This document shows, one piece after another, positions 1 through 7,460 of a stretch of DNA of 38,880 nt. Within the stretch, counting starts at the first letter, position 1. Every line of letters starts with the position of its first letter. This stretch comes from Streptomyces poriferorum (GTDB lineage Bacteria; Actinomycetota; Actinomycetes; Streptomycetales; Streptomycetaceae). The translations under genes were made by a program, and so were the position numbers. The stretch is from the NCBI RefSeq assembly GCF_019399235.1, contig NZ_JAELVH010000026.1, forward strand, positions 1 to 38,880. Direction: 5' to 3'. The notes under the pieces were generated by a model. That model ran no database searches. It was not told the DNA's origin and worked only from the letters and a program-made list of their open reading frames with translations.

Positions 1-16
1 GGGCATGGAGGCGGGC

Positions 17-65
17 ATGGATGATTCATCCGTTCAATGAGTCTGGAATGGATGAAACATACACT
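17..65 (+). promoter_or_regulatory. Candidate promoter/operator of the ureohydrolase operon
   Basis: A perfect palindrome GGATGA-T-TCATCC lies at 19-31. TTCATCC at 26-32 also pairs with GGATGAA at 50-56, and ATGGATGA occurs twice directly (17-24 and 48-55). TACACT at 60-65 fits a -10 box, but no good -35 lies 17-18 bp upstream, where the repeats sit. This suggests a regulated promoter. The regulator is not in the window, and the first 16 bases are cut by the window edge. Confidence 0.4.
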
Positions 66-194
66 TCAAGACTGCCGCGCCGCCGCTTAGCGTCGTCCCC
101 GGACCCGTACGCGCGCTTCCGTGCCGGTCCGGGGGATCCGGCACACTCGAAGCAGCGCGTCAGTGATCGAACCGAAGGAAAGGCCATCCGCCCC

Positions 195-1184
195 ATGAGC
201 AGCAACGAAGCGCCGCGCGGCCCCGTCGACTCGTCCCGCGTCCCGCGGTACGCCGGACCCGCGACGTTCGCGCGGCTGCCCCGTCTCGACGAGGTCGGCA
301 CCACGGAGGTCGCCGTCGTCGGGGTGCCCTTCGACTCGGGCGTCTCCTACCGGCCAGGCGCCCGCTTCGGCGGCAACGCGATCCGGGAGGCCTCGCGGCT
401 GCTGCGCCCGTACAACCCGGCGCAGGACGCCTCGCCGTTCGCCCTGGCTCAGGTCGCCGACGCCGGGGACATCGCCGCGAACCCCTTCAACATCAACGAG
501 GCCGTCGAGACGATCGAGGCCGCCGCCGACGACCTCCTCTCCACCGGCGCCCGGCTGATGACACTCGGCGGCGACCACACCATCGCGCTGCCGCTGCTGC
601 GCTCCGTCGCCAAGAAGCACGGCCCCGTCGCGCTGCTCCACTTCGACGCGCACCTCGACACCTGGGACACCTACTTCGGCGCCGCGTACACCCACGGCAC
701 CCCGTTCCGCCGGGCCGTCGAGGAAGGCATCCTCGACACGTCCGCGCTCTCCCACGTCGGCACCCGCGGCCCGCTGTACGGCAAGCAGGACCTCACCGAC
801 GACGCCAAGATGGGCTTCGGCATCGTCACCTCCGCCGACGTCATGCGGCGCGGCGTCGACGAGATCGCCGACCAGCTGCGTCAGCGCATCGGCGACCGGC
901 CGCTCTACATCTCCATCGACATCGACGTCCTGGACCCGGCCCACGCCCCCGGCACCGGCACCCCCGAGGCCGGCGGCCTCACCTCCCGCGAGCTGCTGGA
1001 GATCGTGCGCGGGCTGTCCTCCTGCAACCTGGTCTCCGCCGACCTGGTCGAGGTCGCCCCCGCGTACGACCACGCCGAGATCACCTCCGTCGCCGCCTCG
1101 CACGCCGCGTACGAACTGACGACGATCATGACCCGCCAGATCGCGGACGCCCGGAAGCCGGCCGAGGAGGCGCGGAACCAGTGA
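195..1184 (+). CDS. speB: Ureohydrolase (agmatinase/guanidinobutyrase family)
   Basis: A 329-aa manganese-dependent ureohydrolase of the arginase/agmatinase superfamily, hydrolysing a guanidino group to an amine plus urea in the cytoplasm. The metal-site signatures are complete: GGDHT (H128 in the motif), DAHLD at 151-155 and DIDVLD with D242/D244, followed by the family stretch [10 protein letters not shown]. The ATG at 195 was chosen because GAAGGAAAGG lies upstream and the length matches the family; the open frame extends upstream but looks non-coding. Its stop overlaps the next gene's GTG by 4 bp, so the two are probably translationally coupled. Substrate cannot be read from sequence: agmatine, 4-guanidinobutyrate and similar compounds are all possible. 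Pairing with a ThDP 2-oxo-acid decarboxylase favours 4-guanidinobutyrate (inference). Confidence 0.9.
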   Translation: MSSNEAPRGPVDSSRVPRYAGPATFARLPRLDEVGTTEVAVVGVPFDSGVSYRPGARFGGNAIREASRLLRPYNPAQDASPFALAQVADAGDIAANPFNINEAVETIEAAADDLLSTGARLMTLGGDHTIALPLLRSVAKKHGPVALLHFDAHLDTWDTYFGAAYTHGTPFRRAVEEGILDTSALSHVGTRGPLYGKQDLTDDAKMGFGIVTSADVMRRGVDEIADQLRQRIGDRPLYISIDIDVLDPAHAPGTGTPEAGGLTSRELLEIVRGLSSCNLVSADLVEVAPAYDHAEITSVAASHAAYELTTIMTRQIADARKPAEEARNQ

Positions 1185-2866
1185 GCCACGACCACCACGA
1201 CGAGCGACCCGAACTCACCCCCGCCCAGATCGCCGCCGCACTGAACCCCCCGCCCGGACGCAACGGCGGCGACCTCGTCGTCGAGACGCTCCAGGGCCTC
1301 GGCGCCACCACCGTCTTCGGCCTGCCCGGGCAGCACGCACTCGGCATGTTCGACGCGCTGCGCCGCTCGTCCCTCGGCTACGTCGGCCTGCGCGTCGAGA
1401 ACAACGCGGGCTTCGCCGCCGACGCCTACGGGCGCATCACCGGCGAGGTCGCCCCGCTCCTCCTGTCCACCGGACCGGGCGCGCTCACCTCGCTCGCCGC
1501 CCTCCAGGAGGCGGCGGCGGCCTCCGCACCCGTACTGGCGATCTCCAGCCAGATCCCGACCGCGGGCCTCGGCGGCGGCCGGCACGGCTATCTGCACGAG
1601 CTGCGTGACCAGAAGGCGTCGTTCCGCGACGTCGTGAAGTCCGTGCACACCGTCCGTACCGCCTCGCAGATCCCGTCCGCGATCGCCGCCGCCTGGGAGT
1701 CCGCGCTCACGGCCCCGCACGGCCCGGTCAGGATCGAGATCCCCGAGGACGTGCTGATCGCCGAGACGACCCTGCCCGTCGTCACGGCGATGGATGCCAC
1801 CCCGCGCGAGGTGCACGCACGCCCCGAACTCATCGCCGTCGCCGCCCACCTGCTGTCGAACGCGGAGCGGCCGGCGATCATCGCGGGCGGCGGAGTCGTA
1901 CGCTCCGACGCGTCCGGCAAGCTGCGCGCCCTCGCGGAGAAGGTCGGCGCGCCGGTCGTCACCACCTACGGCGGCAAGGGCGCCTTCCCGTGGGAGCACC
2001 CGCTCTCCCTCCAGTCCTGGATCGAGGACCGGCACACGACGGACTTCCTGGAGGACGCCGACGTCCTGCTCGTCGTCGGCTCCGGCCTCGGTGAACTCTC
2101 CTCGAACTACTACACGTTCGCGCCCCGCGGCCGTGTCGTCCAGATCGAGGCCGACGCCGGGAAGCTCGAGTCCAACCACCCGGCCCTCGGCATCCACGCC
2201 GATGCCCGGGACGCGCTGGCAGACCTCATCGAAGCGGTCACCCCGCGCCGGGACCCGGCCGCCGCCGAGCGCGTCGCTGCGGTGCTCGGCCGGGTACGGG
2301 ACCGGATCGCCGGTCAGGAGCTCACCCTGGAACAGCGCCTCGTCGCCGGGATCAGGACCGCCCTGCCCGACGCGTCACCCAGCTTCTGGGACATGACGAT
2401 CCTCGGCTACTGGGCCTGGGCCGCCTTCGATGCCCGTCACCCCAACACCATGCACTCCGCCCAGGGCTCCGGCGGCCTCGGCTACGCCTTCCCGGCGGCC
2501 ATCGGCGCGGCCGCCGCCGACCGGACGAAGCCCGTCCTCGCGGTGTCCGGAGACGGCGGCGCGATGTACTCGATCGCGGAACTCGCCACCGCCCGCCAGT
2601 ACGAACTGCCCGTCACCTGGCTGATCGTCGACGACGGCGGCTACGGCATCCTGCGCGAGTACATGACCGACGCGTTCGGCGAGACCAGCGCGACGGAACT
2701 GTCCCGCCCGGACTTCGTGGCCCTCGCCGAGTCCTTCGGCGTCCCCGCGGTCCGTACGAACCCGGAGGCGCTCACCGACGACCTCGCCAAGGCCCTCGCA
2801 CAGCCCGGCCCCTCGGTCGTCGTGCTCCCGGCGCTGCTGCGGATGTTCCGGCCGACGCACCTCTGA
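1181..2866 (+). CDS. Thiamine-diphosphate-dependent enzyme, acetolactate synthase/2-oxo-acid decarboxylase-like
   Basis: A 561-aa ThDP enzyme with the usual three domains: N-terminal pyrimidine-binding, central, and C-terminal pyrophosphate-binding. The activating glutamate is visible as E73 in RVENN. The cofactor motif starts with GDGG at 457-460 and ends in a D-D-G-G-Y stretch instead of the usual N-N. The GTG start at 1181 lies inside the ureohydrolase stop (GTGA). True acetolactate synthase is unlikely because no regulatory subunit gene is nearby. The best-known ThDP enzyme linked to a guanidino hydrolase is the AruI-type 2-ketoarginine decarboxylase, whose product is oxidised to 4-guanidinobutyrate and then cut by guanidinobutyrase. 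That role fits this pair but is inferred from context. Carboxyethylarginine synthase of clavam pathways is the other ThDP enzyme paired with a ureohydrolase, but the rest of that pathway is absent. Confidence 0.75.
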   Translation: MSHDHHDERPELTPAQIAAALNPPPGRNGGDLVVETLQGLGATTVFGLPGQHALGMFDALRRSSLGYVGLRVENNAGFAADAYGRITGEVAPLLLSTGPGALTSLAALQEAAAASAPVLAISSQIPTAGLGGGRHGYLHELRDQKASFRDVVKSVHTVRTASQIPSAIAAAWESALTAPHGPVRIEIPEDVLIAETTLPVVTAMDATPREVHARPELIAVAAHLLSNAERPAIIAGGGVVRSDASGKLRALAEKVGAPVVTTYGGKGAFPWEHPLSLQSWIEDRHTTDFLEDADVLLVVGSGLGELSSNYYTFAPRGRVVQIEADAGKLESNHPALGIHADARDALADLIEAVTPRRDPAAAERVAAVLGRVRDRIAGQELTLEQRLVAGIRTALPDASPSFWDMTILGYWAWAAFDARHPNTMHSAQGSGGLGYAFPAAIGAAAADRTKPVLAVSGDGGAMYSIAELATARQYELPVTWLIVDDGGYGILREYMTDAFGETSATELSRPDFVALAESFGVPAVRTNPEALTDDLAKALAQPGPSVVVLPALLRMFRPTHL

Positions 2867-2878
2867 CGCACTCGTACC

Positions 2879-2921
2879 CGCACCCGTACCCGGGACCGCG
2901 GCCGTCCCGGGCGCGGGTGCG
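2879..2921. terminator. Strong bidirectional terminator
   Basis: Nested hairpin between convergent genes: outer arms CGCACCCG (2879-2886) and CGGGTGCG (2914-2921), inner arms CCCGGGAC (2889-2896) and GTCCCGGG (2904-2911). All pairs are perfect. It serves the ThDP gene and the minus-strand gene ending at 2927. Confidence 0.8.
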
Positions 2922-2926
2922 TCGCG

Positions 2927-3289
2927 TCAGAGCGCGGCGGTCTCCTTGCCGATGACCTCCAGCTGCTCCCGTCTGCCCCGGGCGAACTCCTCGCACTGCC
3001 CGGCGTCCTGACTGCCCGGCAGGTCCCGGGCCGCGGGCAGCAGATCCGGGATCATCCGGAACACGGCACCGGCCGCGGCCGCCCGGCCACGCAGCCGCGC
3101 GGAATGCAGGGACCGGCCCACCATGATCAGCGGCTCGGTCATATGGGTGCGAGGTCTCCTCGCGGCGTTCTCCTGCGTGTCCGCGCGACCCAGCGCGCGG
3201 GAACCGATGTCGGCGAGCAACTGCAAGGTCTCCAGAGCCGCGTACAACTGACCGCAACGATAGGCATCCGTGGGCCGACCCTCCGACAT
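2927..3289 (-). CDS. Small protein resembling the C-terminal part of Cas8c/Csd1
   Basis: A 120-aa protein of unknown function. The start at 3289 is set by a strong GGAGGAG Shine-Dalgarno seven bases upstream; a 14-residue longer frame has no such site. The N-terminal part reads DAYRCGQLYAALETLQ, which resembles the AY-x-x-G-x-L-x-A-x-LE-x-x-Q helix near the C-terminus of type I-C Cas8c/Csd1. The tail QCEEFARGRREQ is a loose counterpart of that family's final Q-x-x-F-x-x-G-Y-x-x-Q-R element. No other cas gene or repeat-spacer array is nearby, so this is a stand-alone protein, not part of a CRISPR locus. It is divergent from the serine hydrolase gene. The resemblance is from pattern recognition only and needs a profile search; the conserved aromatic residues of the tail are missing. 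Confidence 0.55.
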   Translation of the reverse strand: MSEGRPTDAYRCGQLYAALETLQLLADIGSRALGRADTQENAARRPRTHMTEPLIMVGRSLHSARLRGRAAAAGAVFRMIPDLLPAARDLPGSQDAGQCEEFARGRREQLEVIGKETAAL

Positions 3290-3515
3290 GACCGCTCCTC
3301 CGCTCCACCGGTTCTCCGGTCTCCGTTCCACCGGCAGAGGGCATCACTACCCGTCCCCGCCCGCACCGGAACGCCGCGACGGGGCGGCATGAGATCAGAC
3401 ACGGAATCGGGCACGAACCGCCTTCGCCGTACAACTTTCCGCCCGTCCGCGAGTCAATCCAGTGGGCACGCCGGGGGGCGCGCCCACGAACCTCAGGGGA
3501 CGGGAAGCCACACAC

Positions 3516-4517
3516 ATGACGACACCCCGCATATCCCGACGTGCCCGCGGCGCACTCTGTGCCGCGCTCGCCGTCGGAGTGCTCGCACCCGTGGCGGTCA
3601 GCGCGGCACCCGCCGCGGCCGCCACACCGACGGCGAGCTGCACCTCGGCGAGGGCCGGGCTCGCCGCCAAGCTGTCGAAGGACATCACCGCCGCGCTGAA
3701 GGGGCGCAATTCGACCACCGCGGTGGCCCTCTACGACCGGACCACGAAGACCACGTGCACGCTCCGGGCCACGTCGAAGTACGACTCCGCCAGCGTCGTG
3801 AAGGCGACCGTGCTGGCCACGCTGCTCTGGGACAACGCCAAGCACGGCCGCCACCTCACGCAGCGCGAGACCGACCTCAGCACCGCGATGATCACCAAGT
3901 CCGACAACAACGCGACCACCGCCCTGTGGAAGCAGCTCGGCGTCACCAAGGTCAACGCGTTCCTCAAGGCGGCCGGGATGACACACACCGTGCCCGGGTC
4001 CGGCGGCTACTGGGGGCTGACCCAGATCACCGCCCAGGACCAGCAACGGCTGCTGATCCTCCTCACCGCGAAGAACTCCGTGCTCACCGACAGCGCCCGC
4101 GCCTACGAGCTCGGCCTGATGCGCAAGGTCGTCTCCGGTCAGCGCTGGGGCACGCCCGCCGGGGCCCCGGCGGGGGTCACCGTCCAGCTGAAGAACGGCT
4201 GGCTCCAGCGTGCCACCCACGGCTGGCGGGTCCACAGCATCGGCGCCTTCACGGGCAAGGGCCACGACTACGTGCTCACGGTGCTCACCCAGGACAACAA
4301 GACGATGACGGACGGCGTCAACACCATCCAGGCCGTAGCCAAGGCCGTGCACAAGGACCTGAACCTGCCGCCCGCGAAACCGCGCATCATGCACGACCTG
4401 TCCGCCCGCAGCCTGCACCGGGCGGACGTCTCCACCGTGGCGCCCCTCCTCCAGGAAGCGATCCCGCCCGTGCCCGAGGCGCCGGCCGGCCGGATGCTCA
4501 CCGTGTCCCCGCGGTAG
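3516..4517 (+). CDS. Secreted class-A-like serine hydrolase (beta-lactamase2 family)
   Basis: A 333-aa exported protein with a Sec-type signal: RRARG, then a hydrophobic stretch rich in A/V/L ending near APAAAA. Penicillin-recognising signatures are present: SVVK with S93 and K96, SDN at 129-131, and KNG at 226-228. The SxxK-to-SDN interval is about 36 residues, much shorter than the roughly 60 of true class A beta-lactamases, and I cannot place an omega-loop glutamate. It is therefore better called a serine hydrolase or DD-peptidase-like protein than a resistance enzyme. The ATG at 3516 was chosen for the signal peptide and the purine-rich CAGGGGACGGGAAG upstream. It is monocistronic, flanked by a large hairpin downstream. 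Confidence 0.8.
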   Translation: MTTPRISRRARGALCAALAVGVLAPVAVSAAPAAAATPTASCTSARAGLAAKLSKDITAALKGRNSTTAVALYDRTTKTTCTLRATSKYDSASVVKATVLATLLWDNAKHGRHLTQRETDLSTAMITKSDNNATTALWKQLGVTKVNAFLKAAGMTHTVPGSGGYWGLTQITAQDQQRLLILLTAKNSVLTDSARAYELGLMRKVVSGQRWGTPAGAPAGVTVQLKNGWLQRATHGWRVHSIGAFTGKGHDYVLTVLTQDNKTMTDGVNTIQAVAKAVHKDLNLPPAKPRIMHDLSARSLHRADVSTVAPLLQEAIPPVPEAPAGRMLTVSPR

Positions 4518-4532
4518 TCCGTCCGGGCTCCG

Positions 4533-4582
4533 GGCCGTGTCCTCGACTCCGCGGCGTTCGACGCCGGGTCGAGGACACGGCC
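4533..4582 (+). terminator. Terminator hairpin after the serine hydrolase
   Basis: A 15-bp perfect inverted repeat, GGCCGTGTCCTCGAC (4533-4547) with GTCGAGGACACGGCC (4568-4582). Inside it CGGCGT (4552-4557) pairs with ACGCCG (4561-4566). The stem begins 16 bp after the stop codon. No U-tract follows, as is common in Streptomyces. Confidence 0.8.
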
Positions 4583-4894
4583 AGGCCTCTCGTTCGGATC
4601 AGGCCTCGCTCGCCGGGCCCGGCCCCGTTCCTTCGCTTTAACGCAGGGGACACCTTCCGTAGCTCTCCCGTAACACCCGGGCGCAAGACTCTCGGCATCG
4701 CGCAGCCACCGGGATCGACGGGCCCATTCGCCCGCCGGGGCTGCAAGCTCACGACGTGTCCGGCAGCAAGGCCGGTGCGTGCGTGCCCGGCCCGCCCTGT
4801 GCGGGACGGTGGAAGCGCCGGGGGCGGTGACCGCGCTTCGTTCCCCCGCGTACCGGCTCGACGGCCGCGTACGCCGCGAAGAGGGAGAACCACG
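4583..4894 (+). promoter_or_regulatory. Promoter and long, structured 5' leader of the purine cassette
   Basis: No gene is visible here. TTAAC-N6-GACAC at 4638-4653 and GTAAC-N6-GCGCA at 4670-4685 loosely resemble GlnR half-sites, but the spacing between the two pairs is off by one from the usual 11-bp phase. Further downstream several stems can form: GCAGCC (4703-4708) with GGCTGC (4738-4743), CCGGC with GCCGG around 4760-4775, and CCCGC with GCGGG around 4792-4804. These would give a structured leader. I cannot match it to a known riboswitch class. Confidence 0.35.
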
Positions 4895-5917
4895 TTGACC
4901 ACAGAGCCGTACAGCAAGCCTGCCGAGCGTGAGGCCGGGGCCGGGCAGGAGCTCGACCGGGAGCGGCGGATGGGCTCCCAAACCGGGACCGCGACCGTCG
5001 CCCGGGACATCAGGGTCGTCGATCTGACCGACTTCGAGGCCCGGCGTGCCGACATCACCGCGGAGTTGTGGCAGGCCGCCACCGAGACCGGCTTCTTCCA
5101 GCTCTCGGGGCACGGCCTCGAGCCGGCCGGAATCGACGCGGCGTTCGCCGCAGCCGGGGCGTACTTCGACCTCCCCGCCGGCATCAAGAGCCGCCACGCG
5201 CTCAGGAAGGGTCTGAACGCCGGCTGGGAGTACCGCAGCCAGGTGCGCCCCTCCACCGGTACCCCGGACGAGAAGGAGTCCTACCAGCTCACCCGGCCGC
5301 ACATGGAAGGACTGTGGCCGGACGAGAGCGAACTGCCGGGATTCCGCGAGACTCTGCTCGATTTCGAGCGCCGCTGTCACACCCTCGCCCACCAGGTGCT
5401 GTCCTGCTTCGCCGAACGTCTCGGCTTCGCACGTGACTTCTTCGCCCGGCAACACGATCCGGCCAGCCCTCTGCACCAGAGCACCCTGCGTCTGCTGCAC
5501 TACTACGCCGTCCCCGAGCAGGCACGCGGTCAGGCGGACGGCGGGTGGCGCGCCGGAGCTCACACCGACTTCGACTGCCTGACCCTCCTCTTCCAGCGCG
5601 ACGGGCAGGACGGTCTCCAGGTGTGTCCGGGCAAGGAGGCCGACAGCCGCGCATGGACGCCCGTGCCGGCTCGCGGCGACCTCATCACCTGCAACATCGG
5701 CGACATGCTCATGCGGTGGAGCGGCGATCTCCTGCCGTCCAACTTCCACCGGGTCGCGACGCCCGGTCCGCAGGACGACCAGGGTCCGCGCTACTCCATC
5801 GCCTACTTCGCGCAGGCCGACCGGGACGCGGTGATCGCCGCGCCCGACGGGCGCCATGCGCCGATCACCGCCGAGGAGTACCTGCGGCAGCGCATCGCCG
5901 CCAACTTCGCAGGCTGA
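4895..5917 (+). CDS. Isopenicillin N synthase-family Fe(II) oxygenase (purine-cassette member)
   Basis: A 340-aa non-haem Fe(II), probably 2-oxoglutarate-dependent, oxygenase with an N-terminal DIOX_N region and C-terminal double-stranded beta-helix. The 2-His-1-Asp triad is visible as H223-T-D225 and H285 (FHRVATPG), with R299-Y-S301 as the co-substrate RxS motif. The TTG start at 4895 has GAGGGAG well placed upstream. ATG at 4970 with GGGAG is a credible alternative giving 315 aa. A deaminase and a purine permease follow on the same strand, so the likely substrate is a purine or a purine-derived base rather than a beta-lactam precursor. No peptide synthetase is present. The exact reaction is unknown; hydroxylation or demethylation of an oxidised or modified purine are possibilities. 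Confidence 0.8.
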   Translation: MTTEPYSKPAEREAGAGQELDRERRMGSQTGTATVARDIRVVDLTDFEARRADITAELWQAATETGFFQLSGHGLEPAGIDAAFAAAGAYFDLPAGIKSRHALRKGLNAGWEYRSQVRPSTGTPDEKESYQLTRPHMEGLWPDESELPGFRETLLDFERRCHTLAHQVLSCFAERLGFARDFFARQHDPASPLHQSTLRLLHYYAVPEQARGQADGGWRAGAHTDFDCLTLLFQRDGQDGLQVCPGKEADSRAWTPVPARGDLITCNIGDMLMRWSGDLLPSNFHRVATPGPQDDQGPRYSIAYFAQADRDAVIAAPDGRHAPITAEEYLRQRIAANFAG

Positions 5918-5948
5918 AGGGCGGCCGCCCGCAGAGGCGGCTTCCGCG

Positions 5949-5978
5949 GCCGTGGCCGCTCGCGCGAGCGGCCACGGC
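5949..5978 (+). terminator. 30-bp perfect palindrome between oxygenase and deaminase genes
   Basis: The sequence reads identically on both strands, with arms GCCGTGGCCGCTCGC and GCGAGCGGCCACGGC (5949-5963 and 5964-5978). It starts about 30 bp after the oxygenase stop and 39 bp before the deaminase ATG. It may be an intra-operon attenuating terminator or mRNA stabiliser that lowers downstream expression. A dimeric regulator site is less likely at this length and GC content. Confidence 0.6.
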
Positions 5979-6017
5979 GGCCCTTTCCGACACCCACGCA
6001 CGAAAGCGGGGTCCCGC

Positions 6018-7460
6018 ATGTCCGAACCACGTCCGTGCACGCTGCTGCTGTCCGGTGCCCAGGTGGTCACCGTCGATGACGCGCGCACCGTTCACCCCGA
6101 CGGAGCGGTGGCCGTCGACGGCCACCGCATCGTCGACGTCGGCCCGACCGCCGACCTGGTCGCCCGCTGGCGGCCCCGGCGCACCGTCGACTGCCGTGGC
6201 AGCGCCGTCCTGCCCGGTTTCACCGATGCGCACACGCACCTGTTCCAGAGCCTGGCCCGGGGCATCGGCGACGGCCTGGCCATCGGGCGGTGGCTGAACG
6301 AGTTCATGTGGCCGTACGCCATTCACCTCGACCCCGAGGATGCCCTGATCGCCGCCCGACTGGGTGCCGTGGAGGCCGCGCGGGCCGGTATCACCACGGT
6401 CGTCGACCACCACTACGCGCCCAGCGACCCCGAGACCGTGCTGGCCGTCGCCGACGCGATCGAGGACATCGGGCTGCGCGGGGCGGTCGCCCGGGGCATG
6501 CTCGGCGACCGTACCGCCGTGGCCGAGGCACGCGGCCTGCCGGCAGCCCTCTACCGCTACAGCACCGACCAGGAACTCGACCTCACCCGGCAGTGCATGG
6601 CCGCCCGTGGCGCCGAGTCCCTGGTGCGCGTCTGGCCCGCCCCTCTGAACCTCTCCTACGGCGACCGGGACCTGGTGCGCGGAGCCGCTGCCCTCGCCCG
6701 TGAGCACGGGGTCCGCTGGCACACCCACTGCAGTGAGGGGGCCAAGGACCCCGAGAGCTTCCTGGCCCGGTACGGGAAACGGCCGGTGGCCTGGCTGGCG
6801 GCCGAGGACCTGCTGGACGCGCACGCCACACTGGCCCACGCGGTGTGGCTCGACGAGGAGGAGACCGAGGCGGTCGGCGCGTACGGGGCGGGCGTGGCCC
6901 ACTGCCCCTGCTCCAATGCCTATCTGGCCTCCGGCGCGATGCCGTGGCGCGGCCTGCGCGACGCGGGCGCGGTGGTGGCCCTGGGTACGGACGGCCCCGG
7001 CGCGGGCGGTCGCCAGGACATGTTCGAGGTGATGAAGCAGACCCTGTTCGGGCAGCGCCTGAGCAGGCTCGATCCGGCGGCCGTGCGGTGCGAGGAGGCC
7101 ATGGAGGCCGCGACACGTGACGGTGCCCGGTACGCGGGTGTCGAGGGCGGCGGGGTGATCCGGCCGGGCGCGCCGGCTGACCTGGTGGTCGTGGACCTGA
7201 CGGGAACAGCCGTACAGCCCGTACACCGGGCGGTGTCCGCGCTCGTCTACTCCGCCCGTGCGGCGGACGTGGTGATGACGCTCGTGGACGGGCGCGTCGT
7301 GTACGAGGACGGACACTGCCCGGGCGTCGACGAGGAGGCGCTGGCCGCGCACGCCCGGGAGCGGGCGGAGCGCCTGGTGCGACGGGCGGATTTCGGGGCT
7401 CTGACCGAGCCGTGGCGTGACGGGAACCAGGACCGGCGGAGAAGGGTGGCGACATCGTGA
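6018..7460 (+). CDS. 8-oxoguanine deaminase-like amidohydrolase
   Basis: A 480-aa amidohydrolase-superfamily enzyme of the TrzN/AtzA/8-oxoguanine deaminase branch. The zinc ligands HTH are at residues 72-74 (motif TDAHTHLFQ). A second histidine pair lies in WHTHCSEG (H235, H237), and LGTDGPGAGGRQDM supplies the late catalytic aspartate with the family's typical GR-x-D-M. The length and the ACHCPCSN-type segment fit hydroxy-purine/s-triazine deaminases. It would hydrolytically deaminate 8-oxoguanine (to urate) or a related aminopurine in the cytosol. The ATG at 6018 was chosen on length and the GCGGGG upstream. It overlaps the permease gene by 4 bp (GTGA), so uptake and deamination are coupled. 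The substrate is inferred; an isoguanine- or pterin-type base is possible. Confidence 0.78.
   Translation: MSEPRPCTLLLSGAQVVTVDDARTVHPDGAVAVDGHRIVDVGPTADLVARWRPRRTVDCRGSAVLPGFTDAHTHLFQSLARGIGDGLAIGRWLNEFMWPYAIHLDPEDALIAARLGAVEAARAGITTVVDHHYAPSDPETVLAVADAIEDIGLRGAVARGMLGDRTAVAEARGLPAALYRYSTDQELDLTRQCMAARGAESLVRVWPAPLNLSYGDRDLVRGAAALAREHGVRWHTHCSEGAKDPESFLARYGKRPVAWLAAEDLLDAHATLAHAVWLDEEETEAVGAYGAGVAHCPCSNAYLASGAMPWRGLRDAGAVVALGTDGPGAGGRQDMFEVMKQTLFGQRLSRLDPAAVRCEEAMEAATRDGARYAGVEGGGVIRPGAPADLVVVDLTGTAVQPVHRAVSALVYSARAADVVMTLVDGRVVYEDGHCPGVDEEALAAHARERAERLVRRADFGALTEPWRDGNQDRRRRVATS

Noticed and set aside
905..2197. Long minus-strand open frame opposite the ureohydrolase and ThDP genes
   Set aside because: It is the usual high-GC antisense shadow: low-complexity Gly/Arg/Val composition, no recognisable motif, and the plus-strand proteins are clearly real.
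2927..3289. A remnant CRISPR-Cas locus
   Set aside because: Only one small protein with partial likeness to Cas8c is present; no repeats, spacers or other cas genes are visible in the window.
3516..4517. Class A beta-lactamase conferring resistance
   Set aside because: The SxxK-to-SDN spacing is about 36 residues instead of about 60 and no omega-loop glutamate could be placed, so a serine hydrolase or peptidase-like role is safer.
4551..4567. A tRNA T-arm (GTTCGA stretch)
   Set aside because: It lies inside a 15-bp perfect terminator stem; no acceptor, D or anticodon arms can be drawn.
4690..4890. A known riboswitch (purine, cobalamin, SAM or xanthine class)
   Set aside because: Conserved core motifs of these classes could not be found, so only a generic structured leader is reported.
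195..5917. A beta-lactam or clavam cluster (ureohydrolase like PAH, ThDP enzyme like CEAS, serine hydrolase, IPNS-like oxygenase)
   Set aside because: No beta-lactam synthetase, ACV synthetase or clavaminate synthase is present, the genes lie in separate transcription units, and the oxygenase belongs to a purine cassette. The resemblance is at family level only.
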